A DNA stretch of 35,937 bases from Colimorpha sp045597845 (GTDB taxonomy: Bacteria > Bacteroidota > Bacteroidia > Bacteroidales > P3): positions 1-35,937 of the forward strand of contig JAZLKZ010000060.1 in assembly GCA_045597845.1 (NCBI GenBank). Direction: 5' to 3'. The position numbers and the translations under genes were made by a program. The notes beneath the pieces are model-generated. The model saw only the letters and a list, made by a program, of their open reading frames with translations. It ran no database searches and was not told where the DNA came from. How positions within the stretch are numbered: position 1 is the stretch's first letter; every line of letters begins with the position of its first letter. Below, piece after piece: positions 31,247 to 35,937 of the stretch.

Positions 31247-32983
31247 ATGAAATCACTCAAATGCTTTTTCCTGCTGTGCCTCGCCACAGTGATTGCAGGC
31301 AACCAAGTTGAAGCCTGCACCAATTTTCTTTTCACCAAGGGCGCTACCACCGACGGCTCTACGATGATTACCTACGCCGCCGACAGCCACACCCTCTATG
31401 GTGAACTTTATTATCGTAAGGCTGCCTCCTATCCCGAAGGTACCATGTTCATGCTCGTGGATTGGGACAGCGGCAAGCAGTTATTCCAAATTCCTCAAGT
31501 AGCTCACACTTATAGCGTTGTGGGCAACATCAACGAGTGTCAGCTTGCCATCGGCGAAACTACATACGGTGGCCGTGAAGAATGCTGGAAGGAGGAAGTC
31601 AGGGGTATTGACTACGGCTCATTGATTTACGTAACCCTCCAGCGTGCCGCAAACGCTCGCGAAGCTATCCAGGTTATGACTTCCCTCGTCGAACAGTACG
31701 GCTATTGCAGCGAAGGTGAGTCGTTCTCCATTTGCGACCCCAACGAGGTTTGGATTCTTGAGATGATTGGCAAGCGTTCCGCTCCCATCCAAGATGCAAA
31801 ATATGCCAAGAAGCAGTACAAAGAGGGTGCCGTTTGGGTGGCTCGTCGTATTCCCGACGGCTATGTTTCTGGCCATGCCAACCAAGCCCGCATCACCACT
31901 TTCCCATTGGAGAAGAAAAAATCCTACACCGCCATCTCGAGCAACAACATGAAGCAAATCAACCGTCCCGAAGTGGAATGCGTCTATGCTGCCGACGTTA
32001 TCAGCTACGCCCGCGCTTGTGGCTGGTTCAATGGTAAGGACGAGGAATTTAGCTTCGCCGATACCTATTGTCCCCTTACTTTCAGCGGCATCCGTGGCTG
32101 CGACGCCCGTGTGTATGCCATGTTCAACCGCGTCAACGCTGGAATGAAGAAATATGAGAAATACGCTATGGGTGACGCCAAGGCTGAGCGTCTGCCATTA
32201 TGGATTAAGCCCGACCACAAAATTGACGTGCTGGAAGCTATGAACTTGATGCGTGACCATTATGAGGGTACTGCTATGGATATGACCCAAGACCTTGGTG
32301 CAGGTCCTTTCGCTTGCCCCTACCGTTGGCGTCCCATGAACTGGGAGTTCGAAGGCAAGAAATACATCCACGAACGTGCCACTTCAACCCAGCAGACCGG
32401 TTTCTCCTTCGTGGCACAGTGCCGTGGCTGGCTGCCCAACAAGGTTGGCGGCATCATCTGGTTTGGCGTTGACGACACCTACTCCACCTGCTACTGCCCC
32501 ATGTACTGCGGCATTACCCGAATTCCCAAATGCTTCGCACAGGGTAACGGCTCTATGACCGAGTACTCCGAGACAGCTGCTTTCTGGTTGTTCAACCGCG
32601 TTACCAACTTTGTTTACAGTCGTTACGACTCTATGATTAAGGATCTCCAGAAGGTTCAGTCCAATCTGGAACAGCATTTCGTAAAAGATGTGCAGCGTTT
32701 TGACGAAAAGGCCAAGAACGCCAGACCCGAAGAAATTGACGAGCTTCTCAGCGATTTCTCCAACCGTCAGGCAGAACTGATGATGAAGGAATGGACTAAC
32801 CTCGATCATTTCTTGTTGGTGAAGTACATGGATGGTAATATCAAGAAGGAGAATAACGGCAAGTTCGAGACTACCGAGACTGGCAACTGTGCGTTCCCTT
32901 ACCAGCCTGAATATCCCAAGTCGTTCTACGAGCAAATCGTGAAAGACCACGGCGATGTCATTCTCGAAAAGGAAGTGAAATAA
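31247..32983 (+). CDS. Secreted C69-family dipeptidase (Ntn hydrolase)
   Basis: This 578-residue protein has a signal peptide that should be removed before Cys24 (VEACTNFLFTKGATTDGST). That Cys then becomes the N-terminal nucleophile, as in C69 (PepD-type) peptidases. Further family features are ADSHTLYGELYYR, AIGETTYGGREE, GYCSEGESFSICDPNEVWILE and SGHANQARITTFP. C69 enzymes cleave dipeptides, but the substrate of the secreted Bacteroidota forms is not known to me. The C-terminal part (about 455-578) is helical and ends in a polar tail. A closely similar gene starts at 34624. The pair flanks a flotillin gene. A terminator hairpin follows. Confidence 0.9.
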   Translation: MKSLKCFFLLCLATVIAGNQVEACTNFLFTKGATTDGSTMITYAADSHTLYGELYYRKAASYPEGTMFMLVDWDSGKQLFQIPQVAHTYSVVGNINECQLAIGETTYGGREECWKEEVRGIDYGSLIYVTLQRAANAREAIQVMTSLVEQYGYCSEGESFSICDPNEVWILEMIGKRSAPIQDAKYAKKQYKEGAVWVARRIPDGYVSGHANQARITTFPLEKKKSYTAISSNNMKQINRPEVECVYAADVISYARACGWFNGKDEEFSFADTYCPLTFSGIRGCDARVYAMFNRVNAGMKKYEKYAMGDAKAERLPLWIKPDHKIDVLEAMNLMRDHYEGTAMDMTQDLGAGPFACPYRWRPMNWEFEGKKYIHERATSTQQTGFSFVAQCRGWLPNKVGGIIWFGVDDTYSTCYCPMYCGITRIPKCFAQGNGSMTEYSETAAFWLFNRVTNFVYSRYDSMIKDLQKVQSNLEQHFVKDVQRFDEKAKNARPEEIDELLSDFSNRQAELMMKEWTNLDHFLLVKYMDGNIKKENNGKFETTETGNCAFPYQPEYPKSFYEQIVKDHGDVILEKEVK

Positions 32984-32997
32984 TTGTAGATTGTTCT

Positions 32998-33045
32998 AAG
33001 GGGATAGCCAAGGGCTCGGAAGTGTGCTTTGCTATCCCTTTTTTT
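32998..33045 (+). terminator. Intrinsic terminator of the first C69 gene
   Basis: The stem 33001-33008 pairs with 33031-33038, extended by weaker pairs to 32998. It encloses a loop of about 22 nt and is followed by a T tract. The large loop makes it less typical than the others in the window. Confidence 0.7.
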
Positions 33046-33112
33046 GGGGGACGCCGTTTATAAAGAAATATAGATTAAATAGTTAATTGTCAATTATAAA
33101 ACATCAATTATT

Positions 33113-34609
33113 ATGAGTGCAGTTGCCTGGATTATCATTGTAGCAGTCGTAGTAGTATTTGTACTGCTTATTTCCTACATCAAGGCACCTCCTTCGGTGG
33201 CCTATATCGTTTCTGGTCTCAACCGCAAGCCGCGTATCTATATCGGTAAGGGCGGTCTGCGTGTGCCTATGCTTGAGCGTTTGGACAAAGTCTTTCTCGG
33301 TCAGGTAACTGCCGACATCAAGACCTCCCGCGCCGTTCCCACCAACGACTTTATCAACGTCAATGTGGATGCTGTCGCCAAGATTCAGGTCATTCCCGAC
33401 ATTGATGGAGTGCGTCTTGCCGCCAAGAACTTCTTGAATATGGCAGGTGCCGACATCTCCAAGCAGGTTCAGGACTCGTTGGAAGGTAATATGCGCGAAG
33501 TGATTGGTTCGCTTTCGTTGCGCGACATCAACATCAATCGCGACAAGTTCTCCGACGAAATCATGAACAAGGCGCAGCGCGATATGGAAGCTTTGGGTTT
33601 GCGCATCATTTCTTGCAATATCCAGAATGTTACTGACGACAAGAACCTCATCGAGGATTTGGGTGCCGACAACACCTGGACTATCCGCAAGCAGGCAAAA
33701 ATCAACAAGGCCATCGCCGAACGCGACATCGCCAAGGCTGAAGCTGATGCCATGAAAGAGGCCAATGACGCTCAGGTGGATTCTCAGACGCAGATTGCCA
33801 TCCGCCAGAATGAACTGGCCGTCAAGAAGTCGGAGCTGACCATCGTGGAACAGACCCGCAAGGCGGACGCCGATGCCGCCTACGAAATTCAGCGTCAGGA
33901 ACAGCAGAAAACCATCAACACCAAGACTGTAGATGCTCAGATTGAGCAGACTATGCGTGAGCAGGTGCTGACAGCCGAAAAGGTCAAGATTCGTCAGAAC
34001 GAGTTGAATGCCGCCGTACAGAAACAGGCGGATGCTGACAAATACCAGATGGAAATCAAGGCTGCCGCCGCTCTCGAACAGTCGAAGCGTGAAGCCGAAG
34101 CCCAGGCTTACCGTGCCGAGCAGGAGGCTCGTGCGCAGATTGCTTTGGCGCAGGCCAAGAAGCAGTCGATGGTACTTGAGGCTGAAGGTATCAAGGCAAC
34201 GGGTGAGGCGGAGGCCTACAAGATTCAGTGCGCCGGTGAAGCCGAGGCTATCGCTATCGAGAAGAAAGGTCTTGCCGAGGCTGAAGCCATGCGCAAGAAA
34301 GCTGAGGCTTACGAGCGCTACGGTCAGGCTGCTATCCTCGACATGTTCGCCAAGATCATTCCTGATGTCGCTGAGCATGTGGCACAGCCTATCAGTGCCA
34401 TCAAGAATATGAACGTCTATGGCACCAGTGGCCAGGATGCCGCCTCTATCTCTGGGGTCGTTCCTTCGGTCATCAAGCAGTCGTTTGATGTCATCGAGAG
34501 TGCTACGGGTGTCAGTATGACCGACATCGTCAAGGCCAACACCTTTGAGGCGAAGACCACCCGCAACGTCAATCTCGACACTGAGAATGAAGTGAAAATG
34601 AAGAAATAA
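33113..34609 (+). CDS. Flotillin / SPFH-domain membrane protein
   Basis: This 498-residue protein has an N-terminal membrane segment (VAWIIIVAVVVVFVLLISYI). An SPFH domain follows (about 28-200: PPSVAYIVSGLNRKPRIYIGKGGLRVP, VNVDAVAKIQVIPD, AKNFLNMAGADISKQVQDSLEG, REVIGSLSLRDININRDKF). Next comes a long Ala/Glu/Lys/Gln-rich coiled coil (about 205-420) and a C-terminal region with YGTSGQDAASISG. This is the flotillin layout. Flotillins form membrane rings that organise lipids and protein complexes. No NfeD partner gene is adjacent. It lies between two C69 peptidase genes, 14 bp before the second. Confidence 0.92.
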   Translation: MSAVAWIIIVAVVVVFVLLISYIKAPPSVAYIVSGLNRKPRIYIGKGGLRVPMLERLDKVFLGQVTADIKTSRAVPTNDFINVNVDAVAKIQVIPDIDGVRLAAKNFLNMAGADISKQVQDSLEGNMREVIGSLSLRDININRDKFSDEIMNKAQRDMEALGLRIISCNIQNVTDDKNLIEDLGADNTWTIRKQAKINKAIAERDIAKAEADAMKEANDAQVDSQTQIAIRQNELAVKKSELTIVEQTRKADADAAYEIQRQEQQKTINTKTVDAQIEQTMREQVLTAEKVKIRQNELNAAVQKQADADKYQMEIKAAAALEQSKREAEAQAYRAEQEARAQIALAQAKKQSMVLEAEGIKATGEAEAYKIQCAGEAEAIAIEKKGLAEAEAMRKKAEAYERYGQAAILDMFAKIIPDVAEHVAQPISAIKNMNVYGTSGQDAASISGVVPSVIKQSFDVIESATGVSMTDIVKANTFEAKTTRNVNLDTENEVKMKK

Positions 34610-34623
34610 TTTATTCGTAACAG

Positions 34624-35937
34624 ATGAAAAAAAATCTCGTACTTCCGCTATTGCTTGCTATGGGAATGCCATTGTGGGCTTGTACAAACTTCCTCTTTTC
34701 CAAAGGTTCTACTGCAGATGGTTCCACAATGATAACCTACGCCGCCGACAGCCACACCCGTTATGGCGAATTGCGCTATTGTCCCGCCGCCGACCATCAG
34801 CCCGACGAGATGTTGCGCATCTACGACTATGGTTCGCGCAAGTACCTGCTTTCCATTCCACAGCCGGCGCATACCTACAATGTGGTGGGTTTCATCAACG
34901 AACACCAGCTTGCCATCGGAGAGACCACTTGGGGCGGTCGTGCCGAACTGGAGCATGGCAACGCTACGGGCATCGACTATGGCAACCTTATCTATATTGC
35001 GCTTCAGCGTGCGCGCAACTGCCGTGAAGCCATCAAGGTGATGGACGAACTTACCCGTACCTATGGCTATTGCAGTGGAGGAGAGAGTTTTTCGCTTTGC
35101 GACCCCAACGAGGTGTGGATCTACGAAATCATCGACAAGGGAGCCGAAAAAGGCGCCGTATGGGTGGCGCGTCGTGTGCCGGAAGGCTATGTGTGCGGTC
35201 ACGCCAATCAGGCGCGCATCACCACCTTTCCGCTTGAACAACGCAAGTCGCACAAGTCCATCACAAATCTTAAATACATCGATGATCCCGAGGTGGAATG
35301 TGTCTATTCTGCCGACGTGATTACCTTTGCGCGCAAGCATGGATGGTTTGCTGGCAAGGATGAAGAATTTAGCTTCGCGGATACCTACAATCCATTGACA
35401 TTCAGTGGCGCGAGAGCCTGCGACGCTCGCGTCTATGCCATGTTCAACCGCATAACATCGGGTATGCAGCGCTACGAAGCTTACGCCATGGGAGACCTCG
35501 CCGCCGAGCGTTTGCCGCTTTGGGTGAAGCCCGACCACAAGATTGACGTAAAAGAGGTGATGTCGTTGATGCGTGACCATTTCGAGGGAACGCCTATGGA
35601 TATGACGCAAGACCCTGGCGCGGGTCCGTTCCATTGCCCCTATCGCTGGCGTCCGATGGACTTTGAGGTAAACGGGCAGAAATACGTACACGAGCGTGCC
35701 ACTTCTACCCAGCAGACAGGTTTCTCCTTTGTGGCGCAGTGCCGTGGCTGGCTGCCTAACAAGGTGGGCGGCATCATCTGGTTTGGTGTTGACGACACCT
35801 ATTCCACCTGCTACTGTCCCATGTATTGCGGTTTGACGCAGGTGCCCATCTGCTTTGAGCAAGGCAACGGCTCTATGTCGCAGTATTCCGAGACCGCCGC
35901 TTTCTGGCTTTTCAACCGTGTCACCAATTTCTGCTAC
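34624..35937 (+). CDS. Second secreted C69-family dipeptidase, partial
   Basis: This is an open frame of 438 codons from ATG 34624 that runs off the right edge. A signal peptide (MKKNLVLPLLLAMGMPLWA) precedes Cys20, the expected N-terminal nucleophile (ACTNFLFSKGSTADGSTM). It aligns along its whole visible length with the 31247 protein, including AIGETTWGGRAE, SFSLCDPNEVWIYE and the stretch QQTGFSFVAQCRGWLPNKVG, which is identical in both. In that part the DNA of the two genes is also very similar. It is shorter in one loop (lacking the residues around IQDAKYAKKQYK). It lies 14 bp after the flotillin gene and is probably co-transcribed with it. Confidence 0.9.
   Translation, partial: MKKNLVLPLLLAMGMPLWACTNFLFSKGSTADGSTMITYAADSHTRYGELRYCPAADHQPDEMLRIYDYGSRKYLLSIPQPAHTYNVVGFINEHQLAIGETTWGGRAELEHGNATGIDYGNLIYIALQRARNCREAIKVMDELTRTYGYCSGGESFSLCDPNEVWIYEIIDKGAEKGAVWVARRVPEGYVCGHANQARITTFPLEQRKSHKSITNLKYIDDPEVECVYSADVITFARKHGWFAGKDEEFSFADTYNPLTFSGARACDARVYAMFNRITSGMQRYEAYAMGDLAAERLPLWVKPDHKIDVKEVMSLMRDHFEGTPMDMTQDPGAGPFHCPYRWRPMDFEVNGQKYVHERATSTQQTGFSFVAQCRGWLPNKVGGIIWFGVDDTYSTCYCPMYCGLTQVPICFEQGNGSMSQYSETAAFWLFNRVTNFCY

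Noticed and set aside
33104..34378. Long minus-strand open frame of about 424 codons opposite the flotillin gene
   Set aside because: It is the antisense of a repetitive coiled-coil coding region. The leucine-rich translation has no signal or family pattern.
34648..35862. Long minus-strand open frame of about 404 codons opposite the second C69 gene
   Set aside because: The plus-strand frame has a signal peptide, the nucleophile Cys and full similarity to its paralogue. The minus frame is its antisense shadow.

Overview
The window reads as a chromosomal segment of a Bacteroidota bacterium, most likely of the order Bacteroidales. The grounds are promoter-like TAnnTTTG boxes with an upstream TTG/TTTG about 20 bp away, AT-rich leaders without clear Shine-Dalgarno sequences, a PorZ-type type IX secretion (T9SS) protein, the short-chain-dehydrogenase type of threonine dehydrogenase paired with Kbl, a DUF4954 protein, a Bacteroidota-style LptD divergent from an AmiC-like amidase, and peptidase C69 proteins. 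There are no rRNA or tRNA genes, no CRISPR array, and no recognisable transposon or phage gene.

Layout. 1-7186 is one long minus-strand run (transcribed right to left): a hypothetical acidic protein, gmk, mreC, mreD, porZ, recO and a secreted S8 peptidase cut by the window edge. 7187-7810 holds a gene-poor stretch, then an isolated 44-residue basic peptide gene with its own promoter and terminator. 7944-9528 is a secreted barrel-like protein convergent with a Nudix hydrolase. 9646-18435 contains kbl and tdh, the two enzymes that turn threonine into glycine and acetyl-CoA. They are separated by about 6.5 kb carrying a membrane-anchored LytTR regulator and a divergent acyl-chain operon (FabH, FabF, FabZ, FabG, ACP, acyl-CoA dehydrogenase). 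The regulator-operon gap carries three identical 12-bp direct repeats at exactly 20-bp intervals, the best candidate operator in the window. 18559-22681 encodes envelope proteins of unknown role, including a helix-hairpin-helix plus barrel protein and a PorV/PorQ-like barrel. 22757-32983 carries DUF4954, a MerR regulator, lptD, a SPOR amidase, an ABC ATPase, pyrF, a small membrane protein and a C69 peptidase. 33113-35937 carries a flotillin and a second C69 peptidase cut by the window edge.

How the genes work together. Much of the window serves the envelope: cell shape (MreC, MreD), LPS export (LptD), peptidoglycan cleavage (amidase), T9SS cargo attachment (PorZ), membrane organisation (flotillin) and several barrels. 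The part most likely to be undescribed is the LytTR-controlled acyl-ACP cassette. It has initiation, elongation, ketoreduction and dehydration enzymes plus its own carrier protein, but a flavin acyl-CoA dehydrogenase in place of a standard enoyl reductase, and no malonyl transferase, thioesterase or acyltransferase. Its product cannot be read from sequence alone.
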